A DNA stretch of 64,000 bases from JAVBPP01 sp031549535 (GTDB taxonomy: Bacteria > Bacillota > Clostridia > Oscillospirales > Acutalibacteraceae): contig JAVBPP010000024.1 of assembly GCA_031549535.1 (NCBI GenBank), positions 12,458 to 76,457 on the forward strand, given 5' to 3'. Made by a program: the position numbers and the translations under genes. The notes beneath the pieces are model-generated. The model was not told the origin of the DNA. It worked only from the letters and a program-made list of their open reading frames with translations, and did not search any database. Below are positions 25,324 to 33,952 of the stretch, piece after piece (positions within the stretch are counted from its first letter, which is position 1; each line of letters begins with the position of its first letter).

Positions 25324-26925
25324 TTAGTGCGTCGTCTCTTCCTCGTTCTCGTTCTTTTGTTCCGGCTCCTCCTGCATGCGCTGCAAAACGGCGCGGCGCT
25401 CCGCGAGAGCCAGTTCCGTGCGTTCCCGATCCTCCGGTTTCCATTTCACAAAGCTGCGGCAAAAGATATAAATGAAATTATCCAGCACGGGAATCAGCGT
25501 ATACATCGGCCAAATCCATTTCAGATAGCGTTCCGGCGGACGTGTGCCGTCGGCAGTGTAGCCGCCGCGGTAGCCGGTCCAGGATAAAAAGGCATTGCCG
25601 GTCACAAGGCCGATGTTGTTCCGGATGGTTTTTGCAAAAAGACCGTCCACTGCGGCGGTAATGCCCTCGCTGCGTTCGCCCGTCTGCAGCTCCACATAGT
25701 CATAAAACTCATAGTTCAGCATATCTTCCGCCACGCCGTCCCAGTTGGTGGAGGCGTTGATGGCGGTCTCGGCTAAAATCATCACCGCCAGCTTCGGCAC
25801 ACTGTTATATCCCACGAGGAATTGTAAAAATTTGCCGCCGGCGTCAATCAGGCTTTTGATTTGCTGCGCCCGCAGCGGGCCGCCCAGCTTGTTGATAATT
25901 TGCCGGTTAAAGGGCTGCATAATGGAGGAAGGGAAGCCGGATATCATCTGCTTAATCAGCAAAACACCCTCGCCGGACATTTGCTTGCCGAACACGTTGA
26001 GTTTGGGCACCAAATAACGATACACCAGCAGCTCGTCGCCCACATTCGGTGAAAACACCTCAATAAAGCGGGCAATGGAGTTGAAGATAAAATAGCGGTT
26101 ATGCCGAATGATAGGAACCGTGTCTCGCAGGCGGCGTTTCACCTCCTCCGGATTCGGGCGGTCTTCGCCGTCCTGCACCGGGGCCGGAGCTGAATAGTCA
26201 ACACGCTGTTTAACAAAGGTTGGCAAAACAGAAGAGGCAATGGCAAAGGGTAACAGCAACGACGCGCCCATGAAAATAATTTGATAATCCGTCAGGCCGA
26301 ACACCTCGCGAAAGCCCATGAGCAGGGTTGGCAAATTAGCAATCGCCCAAACAAGCTGGCCGCCCATATTGCTCCATATCCGCACACGGCTGCGCTGCTG
26401 TGTCAGCGGGCTGATGCCCGAGCGGATTTTCTGCCCCGCAACGCCGTCCAGTGTGCCGATAATATCCTGGCTCATGTTACAGAACATGAGCAGCGCAACA
26501 TGTCCCCAGGGGGAAAGGCCGCCGTCTACCATTTTTACGATGTTCAGGGTGTGGCCGGTGAAGGCGGAAATGCGCATAATGGTTTTTAGTGCATGAGCAC
26601 CAAACCGTTTTTTATCCATCCACGCGCCGAGGATGGGGTCGTTTATCGCGTCCCAGAGGGAGGAAACCACACCTGCGACGGAGAGGTAGTTGGGCGGCAC
26701 GCGGTACACTTCTTTATACAGAAAATCCCGTCTGTCCGTATAGCCGCGGGACATGCCGCCGAACGCCGACGAAACAGCGTGAAGCAGCAGCTCCCAAGGC
26801 GTGACATGCTCCGCGGGAATCCCGTCGCCTTTCAGCCATTTTACGGGATGCTGCAGCCCGGTGCGTGTATTGCTCAGAGTTTGCGCGGGAAGAAATCTGC
26901 CGAGAAAGCGGAATAACCAGTCCAT
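25324..26925 (-). CDS. MFS_2/GPH-like membrane carrier
   Basis: 533-residue polytopic membrane protein resembling the glycoside-pentoside-hexuronide cation symporter branch of the major facilitator superfamily. VSSLWDAINDPILGAWMDKKRFG is the conserved cytoplasmic loop of that branch, and the order of hydrophobic segments fits 12 helices. The C-terminal tail is charged and low-complexity (EEPEQKNENEEETTH). AAGGAGT precedes the ATG. It is first in an operon with two ABC exporter halves and divergent from an S51 peptidase gene; a palindromic operator-like site lies between them. The substrate is unknown. Confidence 0.82.
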   Translation of the reverse strand: MDWLFRFLGRFLPAQTLSNTRTGLQHPVKWLKGDGIPAEHVTPWELLLHAVSSAFGGMSRGYTDRRDFLYKEVYRVPPNYLSVAGVVSSLWDAINDPILGAWMDKKRFGAHALKTIMRISAFTGHTLNIVKMVDGGLSPWGHVALLMFCNMSQDIIGTLDGVAGQKIRSGISPLTQQRSRVRIWSNMGGQLVWAIANLPTLLMGFREVFGLTDYQIIFMGASLLLPFAIASSVLPTFVKQRVDYSAPAPVQDGEDRPNPEEVKRRLRDTVPIIRHNRYFIFNSIARFIEVFSPNVGDELLVYRYLVPKLNVFGKQMSGEGVLLIKQMISGFPSSIMQPFNRQIINKLGGPLRAQQIKSLIDAGGKFLQFLVGYNSVPKLAVMILAETAINASTNWDGVAEDMLNYEFYDYVELQTGERSEGITAAVDGLFAKTIRNNIGLVTGNAFLSWTGYRGGYTADGTRPPERYLKWIWPMYTLIPVLDNFIYIFCRSFVKWKPEDRERTELALAERRAVLQRMQEEPEQKNENEEETTH

Positions 26926-26983
26926 AGCGTATGACTCCTTATGTTTTTTGTTATGTAATTGGTTTTAATTTGTAGAAAAGTTC

Positions 26984-27011
26984 CAAACATGACACACAGC
27001 TGTCATGTTTG
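26984..27011. promoter_or_regulatory. palindromic operator-like site between divergent genes
   Basis: CAAACATGACA, 6 bp, TGTCATGTTTG: a perfect 11-bp inverted repeat. It lies between the MFS gene (minus) and the S51 peptidase gene (plus), about 50 bp from each start. No T-run follows, so a regulator site is likelier than a terminator. Confidence 0.55.
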
Positions 27012-27059
27012 ATGTTTTATCGTTTTAGAAAACAAAAACAACATTTGGAGGGGTACCTA

Positions 27060-27614
27060 ATGCGTAAAATATTATTAACATCCTCTGGGTTCGAGAACCA
27101 AAGAATTATGAACGTGTTTCATAGCCTGCTTGAAAAAAAACCTAACGAAGCGAAAGCCTTGTTTATTCCGACAGCCGCGATACATGCGGATGCGATAGCT
27201 GTGCTTCCAAAATGTATGAACGATTTACGCAGCGCCGGAATCCTGGCCGAAAACATCGTGGTTTTCGACTTGCATCGGCCTATGACATACGAAGAATTGT
27301 GTACGTATGATGTGGTTTATGTAACCGGGGGAGATTCCAGATATTTATTGAAACGGATCAACGACACCTTCTTCCATGAATCACTGACACAATTTGTCGA
27401 ACAGCGAGGTGTTTATGTGGGAGTCAGTGCCGGAAGCTGTATTGCCGCACAAAATCTGCCGGAGGGGTTACAGTTTATCCATTGTACCTTGGATGTGCAT
27501 ATGCAAATTGGAACAAAAGGCGGTCTGATTGACACATCGAAATGTCCGCATATCAATTTAACGGGCAATAACGCAATTGTAATTCGCGGTGAGCGGTATG
27601 AGGTTGTAGAATAA
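27060..27614 (+). CDS. peptidase S51/dipeptidase E-like protein
   Basis: Class I glutamine amidotransferase-like fold of the S51 family. KILLTSSGFENQRIMNVF opens the fold, YVTGGDSRYLLKRI is the glycine loop, and GVYVGVSAGSCIAAQN is the nucleophile elbow with the catalytic Ser. The expected His and acidic partners are plausible in the last 60 residues (HMQIGTKGG, HINLTGNNA). At 184 aa it is shorter than E. coli PepE. I start at ATG 27060 with GGAGGGG 7 bp upstream rather than at the in-frame ATG 27009, which lies in the operator-like palindrome. AT-richer than its neighbours, so possibly acquired. Confidence 0.85.
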   Translation: MRKILLTSSGFENQRIMNVFHSLLEKKPNEAKALFIPTAAIHADAIAVLPKCMNDLRSAGILAENIVVFDLHRPMTYEELCTYDVVYVTGGDSRYLLKRINDTFFHESLTQFVEQRGVYVGVSAGSCIAAQNLPEGLQFIHCTLDVHMQIGTKGGLIDTSKCPHINLTGNNAIVIRGERYEVVE

Positions 27615-27620
27615 CACGTG

Positions 27621-28592
27621 TCATGTCTCCTGTGCCTCACTCACCACGCGCTGCGCCAACAGGCGCAATGCCTCCGGTGTCGAGAGCGCCCCGATTTCCT
27701 GCCTGTATTTCGCCGCGCCGCGCACTCCCTTGATGTACCAAGCCGCGTGTTTCCGCGCCTGCCGCATGCCAATTTTTTCGCCCTTATAGGCGCACAGTGT
27801 GCGAATATGCCGCAGCATGATTTCCATGCGCTCCTCGAGCGGCGGTTCGGGCAACAGGGTGCCGTCCTGTAAATAGGCATTGATCTGCGCGAAAACCCAG
27901 GGTCTGCCCAAGGCCCCTCTGCCCACCATAACCAGGTCGCAGCCGGTTTCTTCCAGCATCCTCTTCGCGCCGGGGCCGTCCGTAATATCGCCGTTGGCAA
28001 TGACGGGAATGTGCAGCGCCTGCTTCACCAGGCGAATTTGCTCCGTGTCAACCGGCGGGGCATACATTTGCATGCGCGTTCTGCCGTGCACGGTGACGGC
28101 GGCAACGCCCGCGTCCTCACAGCGTTTGGCAAGCTCCACGGCGTTCCGGTTCTCCCCGTCCCAGCCGGTGCGCATTTTAACGGTCACAGGCAGGGGCACA
28201 CTGTTTACACAGGCCTTTGCAATGGCGGCAGCGAGCTCCGGCCGCCTCATCAATGCGCTCCCCCCGCCGTTCCCGGCAATTTTCGGGGCAGGGCAGCCCA
28301 TATTGATGTCGATGATATCCGGCTCATACGCCATGGCCTGCTTTGCGGCGGCGGCTAAGATGTCCGGGTCGTCCCCAAACAGCTGCACCGCCGCGGGGCG
28401 TTCCTCCGGCGTGAGGGTGAGCAGCTCCTTGGTTTTGCGGCTGTTTAGGCTGATACCCTTTGCGCTGGCCATTTCACCCACCACATAACCCGCGCCGAAG
28501 GAGCGGCAAAGCTCTCGAAACGCGCGGTCCGCAACGCCCGCCATCGGGGCAAGCGCAGCTGGGGCGCTAACTGTTACATTCCCAATTTGCAA
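27621..28592 (-). CDS. dusB: tRNA-dihydrouridine synthase (DusB type)
   Basis: FMN-dependent enzyme that reduces uridines in the tRNA D-loop. ALAPMAGVADRAFRELCRSFG opens the TIM barrel, DINMGCPAPKIAGNGGGSAL holds the catalytic Cys region, and VKMRTGWD and VTVHGRTRMQMY are conserved. I place the start at TTG 28592, giving LQIGNVTV like other DusB proteins, with GGAGG 8 bp upstream. The in-frame ATG at 28634 is inside the promoter. It converges with the S51 gene and diverges from the NYN gene. Confidence 0.95.
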   Translation of the reverse strand: MQIGNVTVSAPAALAPMAGVADRAFRELCRSFGAGYVVGEMASAKGISLNSRKTKELLTLTPEERPAAVQLFGDDPDILAAAAKQAMAYEPDIIDINMGCPAPKIAGNGGGSALMRRPELAAAIAKACVNSVPLPVTVKMRTGWDGENRNAVELAKRCEDAGVAAVTVHGRTRMQMYAPPVDTEQIRLVKQALHIPVIANGDITDGPGAKRMLEETGCDLVMVGRGALGRPWVFAQINAYLQDGTLLPEPPLEERMEIMLRHIRTLCAYKGEKIGMRQARKHAAWYIKGVRGAAKYRQEIGALSTPEALRLLAQRVVSEAQET

Positions 28593-28622
28593 ATAAACGA
28601 CCTCCAAACCCATATGGTAACC

Positions 28623-28650
28623 ATTATAACGCATATTGCGGATTCGTCAA
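28623..28650 (-). promoter_or_regulatory. dusB: dusB promoter
   Basis: TTGACG (28650-28645) and TATAAT (28628-28623) on the minus strand with a 16-bp spacer. Its position shows that the ATG at 28634 is not used for translation. Confidence 0.75.
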
Positions 28651-28668
28651 TTGGATTCCTCCTCCAAT

Positions 28669-28697
28669 TTGACTTTCGCCGCCCTGTGGAGTACAAT
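28669..28697 (+). promoter_or_regulatory. promoter of the NYN gene operon
   Basis: TTGACT (28669-28674), 17 bp, TACAAT (28692-28697), about 55 bp before the ATG and back to back with the dusB promoter. Confidence 0.75.
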
Positions 28698-28753
28698 ATA
28701 AACTACCCGTCACAGGGTTTGGCGGGCAAACTGATGGAAAGCCAGGAACAACA

Positions 28754-29542
28754 ATGGCCGAAATAAAATTAATGACAGGCGAACAAAATGATATGCGGCT
28801 GGCTGTGTTGATTGACGCAGACAATGTCTCCCACAAATATGTGCGTTTGATGATGGAGGAGGTCGCCCGCTATGGCAAGCCCACCATAAAGCGTATTTAC
28901 GGGGACTGGACACGCCCGGAGGCAAACAGCTGGAAAAAAGGTCTTTTAGAAAACGCCATTATTCCGATTCAGCAATACAGCTACACCAGCGGCAAAAACG
29001 CAACGGACTCCGCCATGATAATTGATGCAATGGACGTGCTTTACTCGGACAAGGTGGATGGCTTTTGCATTGCGTCCAGCGACAGTGATTTCACCCGCCT
29101 TGCCACCCGCCTGCGCGAGGCGGGCATGGTGGTCATCGGCATTGGCGAAAAGAAAACGCCGGAGCCCTTTATCGTGGCCTGTGACCGCTTTATTTATCTG
29201 GAAATTCTGGGGCAGGCACAGGAGAGTGCACAGGAAAACAACAACAAGAAGAACGGTTCTGAAAAGCCGAAGCAGCATAATAAGATTCCGCCGCAGATAC
29301 TTAAACTCATTGTTGATTCCGTGAACGACGTTGCGGATGATGACGGCTGGGCATTTTTGGGCGACGTGGGGAATATAATCCTGCGTAAGCAACCTTCCTT
29401 TGACTCCCGCAGCTACGGCTACCACAAGCTGACCGCTCTGATAACCACGCTGGAACGCTTTGAAATGCAGCAGCGCGATACGACGAGCCGCGGCGTAAAA
29501 CATATTTATATTCGGGATAAGGAGGGCGACAATGGCAAGTAA
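28754..29542 (+). CDS. NYN-domain RNase-like protein with C-terminal OST-HTH/LOTUS domain
   Basis: Residues about 15-150 form a NYN (PIN-like) domain: LAVLIDADNVSHKY with the first acidic pair, KNATDSAMIIDAMDVLY and CIASSDSDFTRLATRLREAG with the further Asp residues expected to bind Mg2+ for RNA cleavage. A charged linker (about 160-185) leads to an OST-HTH/LOTUS RNA-binding domain (residues 185-255, DDDGWAFLGDVGNIILRKQP, then YGYHKLTALI). This LabA/Limkain-like architecture is widespread but poorly characterised in bacteria. The downstream membrane-protein gene overlaps its 3' end by 11 bp, so the two are translationally linked. Confidence 0.88.
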   Translation: MAEIKLMTGEQNDMRLAVLIDADNVSHKYVRLMMEEVARYGKPTIKRIYGDWTRPEANSWKKGLLENAIIPIQQYSYTSGKNATDSAMIIDAMDVLYSDKVDGFCIASSDSDFTRLATRLREAGMVVIGIGEKKTPEPFIVACDRFIYLEILGQAQESAQENNNKKNGSEKPKQHNKIPPQILKLIVDSVNDVADDDGWAFLGDVGNIILRKQPSFDSRSYGYHKLTALITTLERFEMQQRDTTSRGVKHIYIRDKEGDNGK

Positions 29543-30221
29543 TACGACAAAAAAAGGGTTTTTGGAACGCATATACGGGATGCAGGAGCTGAACAAAGCC
29601 CTGTTGACTCTTGCGTTCAGCTTTGCCTTTTGCTTTATGTTTCTTTTGGATTATTCTGTGCCCGGCATGAGTATTTTCTACCGCTATTCCACCACCAGCA
29701 TCATTGGCATGGAGCACCCATACCTGTTTATCATTTACATTGCGCTCATTGGCCTAAGCCTGTTTTTCAACCTGGGTTACGCCCGCAGGCGCTACCAGTG
29801 CACAAGCAAGCTTGTTACCGCGCTGCAATATATTGGCCTGGCGGGGATTATTTTGGTTGTGTTGGTTGAAACGGATTTGGATAGGGGTCCGCGTTTTTAT
29901 ATTCATTTAGCCGCGGCCATTGTCTATGCGGTGGGGAATGCCTTTAGCCTGATTCTTCTCATCGCCTTTTCTAAGCGCCGTTACCCGCGCATGAAGCCGG
30001 TTTTTATAGGCGGCGTTGTGTTTGCCCTTGCCGCCATTACGGGCTTTTTGATTCACCTGTGCGGCTTTATGGAAACCGCGCCCATGCTTATCGCCATGGC
30101 GGTTTTGTATCTGCTCAACTATACGGATGTGTTTCTCGCAAAACCACAGACGGAATCCATTGTGCACAGCGCAAACGCAAACGCAAGCGCAACCGAAAAA
30201 GAGAAGCTGCAAACAAAATGA
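29532..30221 (+). CDS. polytopic membrane protein of unknown function
   Basis: 229 residues with about six transmembrane helices (roughly 25-40, 62-80, 97-112, 128-145, 158-175 and 183-200) and a short hydrophilic tail rich in Ala/Asn/Lys. No catalytic motif or family that I recognise. It overlaps the NYN-OST-HTH gene by 11 bp and lies 71 bp before the MgtC gene, so it belongs to that operon; a functional link to the RNase-like protein is possible but unproven. Confidence 0.75.
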   Translation: MASNTTKKGFLERIYGMQELNKALLTLAFSFAFCFMFLLDYSVPGMSIFYRYSTTSIIGMEHPYLFIIYIALIGLSLFFNLGYARRRYQCTSKLVTALQYIGLAGIILVVLVETDLDRGPRFYIHLAAAIVYAVGNAFSLILLIAFSKRRYPRMKPVFIGGVVFALAAITGFLIHLCGFMETAPMLIAMAVLYLLNYTDVFLAKPQTESIVHSANANASATEKEKLQTK

Positions 30222-30292
30222 CGCTTGTTTGCCTATTATAATATTTTTTATCCTCATTGTTTGCCAAAACTTGGGGGAGAAAGAGGTTTGTT

Positions 30293-31015
30293 ATGGCGGC
30301 GCTTCGCGAACTGTGGTTTCGCGCAATAGAATCTTACACCTTCCACATCAGTTTAGACACCATGGTAAAGTTGGGGATGGCGGCTATTTTGGGCGGCTTT
30401 ATCGGCTTTGAGCGGGAACATTCTCACCGCCCGGCCGGCTTTCGCACACATATTTTGGTGGCGGTCGGCTCCGCGCTCGTGATGGCGATTTCGTATTATA
30501 TTTACGACTCCTTTGATGGCTTGGGCAATTTTGACCCCACACGCCTGGGTGCGCAGGTCATCAGCGGCATTGGATTTTTGGGCGCGGGCACCATTTTGCG
30601 CGAAGGCTTTTCGGTGAAGGGCTTGACCACGGCGGCGAGCCTGTGGGCGGTTTCGTGCATCGGCCTGGCTGTTGGTGCGGGCTTTTACCCGGGCGCAGTC
30701 ATCGGCACGCTGGTTATTTTTGTTACGCTGAACATGTTGAAGAAGGTGTTTATCCGGGGAAATGCGGGCAAAACGCTATATATTGAGGCCGCGGATATCG
30801 CCAAGGTCGCGCCGGAAATCGGCAGCATCATCAAACGCTTCGGTGCCAACCTGCACTCGCTGGAAATTATGTATGCAGACGATGATAACAGACGCAAAAA
30901 AGGCGATTCCGTTGTATTGAAGGCGCTGATTTATCTGAAAAAAGAAAATTCCCTGGAAATGATTCAAGAAAGCATTCGGGATTTGGACGGTATTTTAGAC
31001 TTATATGTAGATTAA
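30293..31015 (+). CDS. MgtC/SapB family membrane protein
   Basis: MgtC-like inner-membrane domain: LGMAAILGGFIGFEREHSHRPAGFRTHILVAVGSA (in two parts) and ISGIGFLGAGTILREGFSVKGLTTAASLW are the two family signatures, with four to five hydrophobic segments. A cytoplasmic C-terminal domain (about 150-240) follows, as in longer MgtC proteins. Members are tied to magnesium limitation or membrane-potential control. I start at ATG 30293 with AGAGG 7 bp upstream; an earlier in-frame ATG at 30257 lacks a ribosome site. Confidence 0.92.
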   Translation: MAALRELWFRAIESYTFHISLDTMVKLGMAAILGGFIGFEREHSHRPAGFRTHILVAVGSALVMAISYYIYDSFDGLGNFDPTRLGAQVISGIGFLGAGTILREGFSVKGLTTAASLWAVSCIGLAVGAGFYPGAVIGTLVIFVTLNMLKKVFIRGNAGKTLYIEAADIAKVAPEIGSIIKRFGANLHSLEIMYADDDNRRKKGDSVVLKALIYLKKENSLEMIQESIRDLDGILDLYVD

Positions 31016-31026
31016 GGACGAAAACA

Positions 31027-31641
31027 ATGAGCAACTTTTTTGCCATGATTTCCCGCATGAAGTGGATTACCCGTTGGTCGCTCATGCGTTCCTCCCAGCC
31101 GGAGAACCTCAGCGAGCACGCCATGGAGGTTTCCTGCATCGCGCATGCGTTGGCTGTGATTCACAACCGGCGTTTCGGCGGGCGGGCAAACGCGGAGCGC
31201 TGCGCGCTGCTGGGGCTATACCACGATGCACCCGAATGCCTGACAGGTGATTTGCCCACCCCTGTGAAGTATGCCAGCCCCGCGCTGCGCTGCGCTTATC
31301 AGACGGTGGAGGATAACGCCGTTGCACAGCTGCTCGCCATGCTGCCGGAGGATTTTCGTCCGGATTTTTCTCCCCTGCTGCAGCCAATCCAGGCGGACGA
31401 GCTGCTCTGGCGTTTTGTAAAGGCGGCAGATAAACTCTCTGCCCTGATTAAATGCATTTGTGAGCAGCAAAACGGCAACAAGGAGTTTTCCATCGCCGCG
31501 CAAAGCATTCGCGAGAGCATCACCGCCCTGCAGCTGCCCGAGGCAGAGCTATTTCTGGAGGATTTTCTGCCGGGCTACGCCCTGACCTTGGATGAGATGC
31601 GGGAAACGGGAGCGCATGGATTGACTTCTTCTCAAATTTGA
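31027..31641 (+). CDS. 5'-deoxynucleotidase (YfbR-like HD protein)
   Basis: HD-domain phosphohydrolase with the YfbR pattern: RWSLMRSSQPENLSEHAMEV with the first metal His, NRRFGGRANAERCALLGLYHDAPECLTGDLPTPVKY (in pieces) with the HD pair, and AADKLSALIKC with the distal Asp. YfbR dephosphorylates deoxynucleoside monophosphates in the cytoplasm. It starts 11 bp after the MgtC gene stop. The SRP RNA gene follows. Confidence 0.93.
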   Translation: MSNFFAMISRMKWITRWSLMRSSQPENLSEHAMEVSCIAHALAVIHNRRFGGRANAERCALLGLYHDAPECLTGDLPTPVKYASPALRCAYQTVEDNAVAQLLAMLPEDFRPDFSPLLQPIQADELLWRFVKAADKLSALIKCICEQQNGNKEFSIAAQSIRESITALQLPEAELFLEDFLPGYALTLDEMRETGAHGLTSSQI

Positions 31642-31649
31642 AAAAGGCC

Positions 31650-31678
31650 TTGCCTTTATATTGAAAATATAGTATACT
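31650..31678 (+). promoter_or_regulatory. promoter of the SRP RNA gene
   Basis: TTGCCT (31650-31655), 17 bp, TATACT (31673-31678). Transcription should begin near 31686, just before the closing helix of the RNA. Confidence 0.7.
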
Positions 31679-31688
31679 CTTTTTATCT

Positions 31689-31828
31689 TTCGGATGATTT
31701 ATGTGGCGTGTGGGTCCTGTGCGACGGGGCGCTGTGAACCATGTCAGGCGGGGAACCGAGCAGCATTAAACAGTCAGCACTGTGCGCCACAGTCTGCCTG
31801 CACGTCACATAAATCACCCGAATTTTTT
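31689..31828 (+). ncRNA. ffs: signal recognition particle RNA (small cytoplasmic RNA)
   Basis: The conserved SRP domain is at about 31735-31772: ACCATGTCAGGCGGGGAACC, followed by GAGCAGCA, the Ffh-binding stem with internal loops and a GGAA tetraloop. The 5' and 3' ends pair over at least 15 bp (TTATGTGGCGTG against CACGTCACATAA), with a further TTCGG/CCGAA pairing and then TTTTTT, so the closing helix also acts as terminator. It sits directly upstream of dnaX, the classical Firmicutes position. Confidence 0.9.
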
Positions 31829-31943
31829 ATTGGGGTAACAGTTTGAAAAACAATGTTTTCAAACTGAAGTTTTGTGTTTTTTTGTCAAAAGGCGGATAAA
31901 AAGCTTAAAACTTCTGCCGGCTTCTGAAAGGATAGTCATCACT

Positions 31944-33587
31944 ATGTACCGCGTGCTTTACCGTAAATACCGGCCGCAGACCTTTCGCGATGTTGTCGGC
32001 CAAGCCCATGTCACCTCCACGCTGCAGCATGAGCTGGAGGCGGGCAGGCTTTCGCATGCCTATTTATTCACCGGCACACGCGGCACAGGCAAAACCACCT
32101 GCGCCAGGCTGCTTTCCCGCGCGGTAAACTGCCTCACCCCGGTGGAGGGCAACCCCTGCAATCACTGCGAAATCTGCACGGAACTGTTACAGGGCACGCT
32201 TTTGGATGTGATTGAAATTGACGCCGCCAGCAACAGCGGCGTGGATAATATCCGTGATTTATGTGAGGAAGCGAATTTTACGCCCGTACGCGCAAAATAC
32301 CGTGTGTATATTATAGATGAGGTGCACATGCTCACCACGCAGGCTTTTAACGCCCTGCTCAAAATAATGGAGGAACCGCCCGGCCATGTGATTTTTATTT
32401 TGGCCACCACTGAGGTGCATAAAATTCCGGCGACCATCCTCTCGCGCTGTCAGCGCTTTGATTTTCATCGCCTGCCCGCCCAACGCATTGCCGAGCGCCT
32501 AACAGAGGTGGCGCAACGTGAGGGCTTTGTCTTGGAGCCTCAGGCCGCGCAGCTGATAGCCCGCATTTCGGACGGTGCGCTGCGCGACGCACTTTCTCTG
32601 TTAGACCGCTGCATCTCCCAGCATGAAACGGTTACGGCCGAAGTCGTTACCGCCTGCGCAGGGCTGACGGGGAAGGGGCATATTTTTTCACTGGCCGACA
32701 GCATTGCCGCCCGCCAAACGCAGGACGCCATCCGCAGGCTGCACAGTCTTTATGCGGACTCCTGCGACATGGAACAGCTCTGCGGTGAACTGCTTTCCCA
32801 CATGCGCGATTTGATGATTATGAAAACCGTGGAACGCGCACAGGATATCTTGATTTGTACTGATACCGAATGGAAGCAGTTTCAGGAACAGGCCACGCGC
32901 TTTACCTTGGATCGTATCTTGCAATGCCTGCGTATTTTGGAAGAAACGTTGTTCTCAGTCAAGCGGGAGATGAATAAGCGTGTCCTGCTGGAGATGACAC
33001 TCATCCGCCTTTGCACGCCGGAGCTGGATACGGATATCTCCGCATTAAGCGCCAGAATAAGCGCTTTAGAAGAAAAACTGCGGGACGGCATCCCCGTTAC
33101 AGCGAGAATGGATTCGAAGCCTTCCGCCTCCCTTTCGGCGGAACTGCAGGAACAACCGAACAACACTCCCGAAGAAGAGGCAGAAGCCGACCCACAGGAA
33201 GAGGACGACACGCAAGAGGAAGAGGAGGAGGAAACCCCTCTCCCCGGCCAAATGGGTTTGTTTGCACAGGAGGAAACGGCTCCCGCCGGCGGAAATTTTA
33301 ATTGGGAAGCGGTTTTATCCGCCCTCGCCGTTAAAAATCCTGCCCTTTACGGCCTCATTTGCGGCGTTACCGTAAGCCTGGAACAGGACGTTTGCATCAT
33401 AGAAGGTTCAAATCCCAGCCTGGCGCAATTTTTAGAAATTGGCAGTAATGCACAAACGCTGCAGGACGCCATGCGTGAAAGCTGCGGCAGTGTTTACCCG
33501 GTGCAATTCCGTAACAGCCCCAAACAAGCCGCAAAAAGCAATGATCCGCTCGCGGGTTTTGCCGATAAAATTAATACATTATTCTGA
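31944..33587 (+). CDS. dnaX: DNA polymerase III subunits gamma and tau
   Basis: Clamp-loader ATPase. From MYRVLYRKYRPQTFRDVVGQ, Walker A TGTRGTGKTT is at residues 43-52, followed by the four-Cys zinc module (CARLL...CLTPVEGNPCNHCEIC), YIIDEVHML, and the sensor SRC arginine finger (ILSRCQRFDF). The C-terminal part has a highly acidic linker (EEEAEADPQEEDDTQEEEEE) before a small terminal domain, so this is a tau-like form. No obvious frameshift site for gamma was seen. The start is ATG 31944; an upstream extension of 24 codons lacks family similarity. Confidence 0.97.
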   Translation: MYRVLYRKYRPQTFRDVVGQAHVTSTLQHELEAGRLSHAYLFTGTRGTGKTTCARLLSRAVNCLTPVEGNPCNHCEICTELLQGTLLDVIEIDAASNSGVDNIRDLCEEANFTPVRAKYRVYIIDEVHMLTTQAFNALLKIMEEPPGHVIFILATTEVHKIPATILSRCQRFDFHRLPAQRIAERLTEVAQREGFVLEPQAAQLIARISDGALRDALSLLDRCISQHETVTAEVVTACAGLTGKGHIFSLADSIAARQTQDAIRRLHSLYADSCDMEQLCGELLSHMRDLMIMKTVERAQDILICTDTEWKQFQEQATRFTLDRILQCLRILEETLFSVKREMNKRVLLEMTLIRLCTPELDTDISALSARISALEEKLRDGIPVTARMDSKPSASLSAELQEQPNNTPEEEAEADPQEEDDTQEEEEEETPLPGQMGLFAQEETAPAGGNFNWEAVLSALAVKNPALYGLICGVTVSLEQDVCIIEGSNPSLAQFLEIGSNAQTLQDAMRESCGSVYPVQFRNSPKQAAKSNDPLAGFADKINTLF

Positions 33588-33604
33588 AAGGACTTTAATA
33601 GGAT

Positions 33605-33952
33605 ATGAAAGCCAGAATACCGAATGGGGGCGGCAACAGCCGTCAGGACATGCTGAAAAACCTTCAAAAAATGCAGGAAGACATGGCACGCGTGCAAGAG
33701 GAAGTGGAAAACAGCGAGTTTTCCTCTTCTGCCGGCGGCGGCGCTGTGACCGTTACGGTCAACGGCAGGCATGAAATTCTTTCCGTTCAGCTGCAACCGG
33801 AAATTGTTGACCCGGAGGATATTGAGATGCTGCAGGATTTGCTGCTTGCCGCAGCAAATGAGAGCCTGCGCAAGGCGGGCGAAGCCATGGAAAAGGCCAT
33901 GGAACCCATGCAGAACGCAATGAATATCCCGGGCATGCAGGGGCTGTTTTAA
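33605..33952 (+). CDS. YbaB/EbfC family nucleoid-associated protein
   Basis: 115-residue DNA-binding protein of the YbaB family, with the coiled N-terminal helix (MLKNLQKMQEDMARVQEEVEN, in part) and AGGGAVTVTVNGRHEILSVQ (in SAGGGAVTVT form). Members bind DNA as tweezer-like dimers. It lies between dnaX and recR, the conserved order, and its stop overlaps the recR ATG. Confidence 0.95.
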   Translation: MKARIPNGGGNSRQDMLKNLQKMQEDMARVQEEVENSEFSSSAGGGAVTVTVNGRHEILSVQLQPEIVDPEDIEMLQDLLLAAANESLRKAGEAMEKAMEPMQNAMNIPGMQGLF

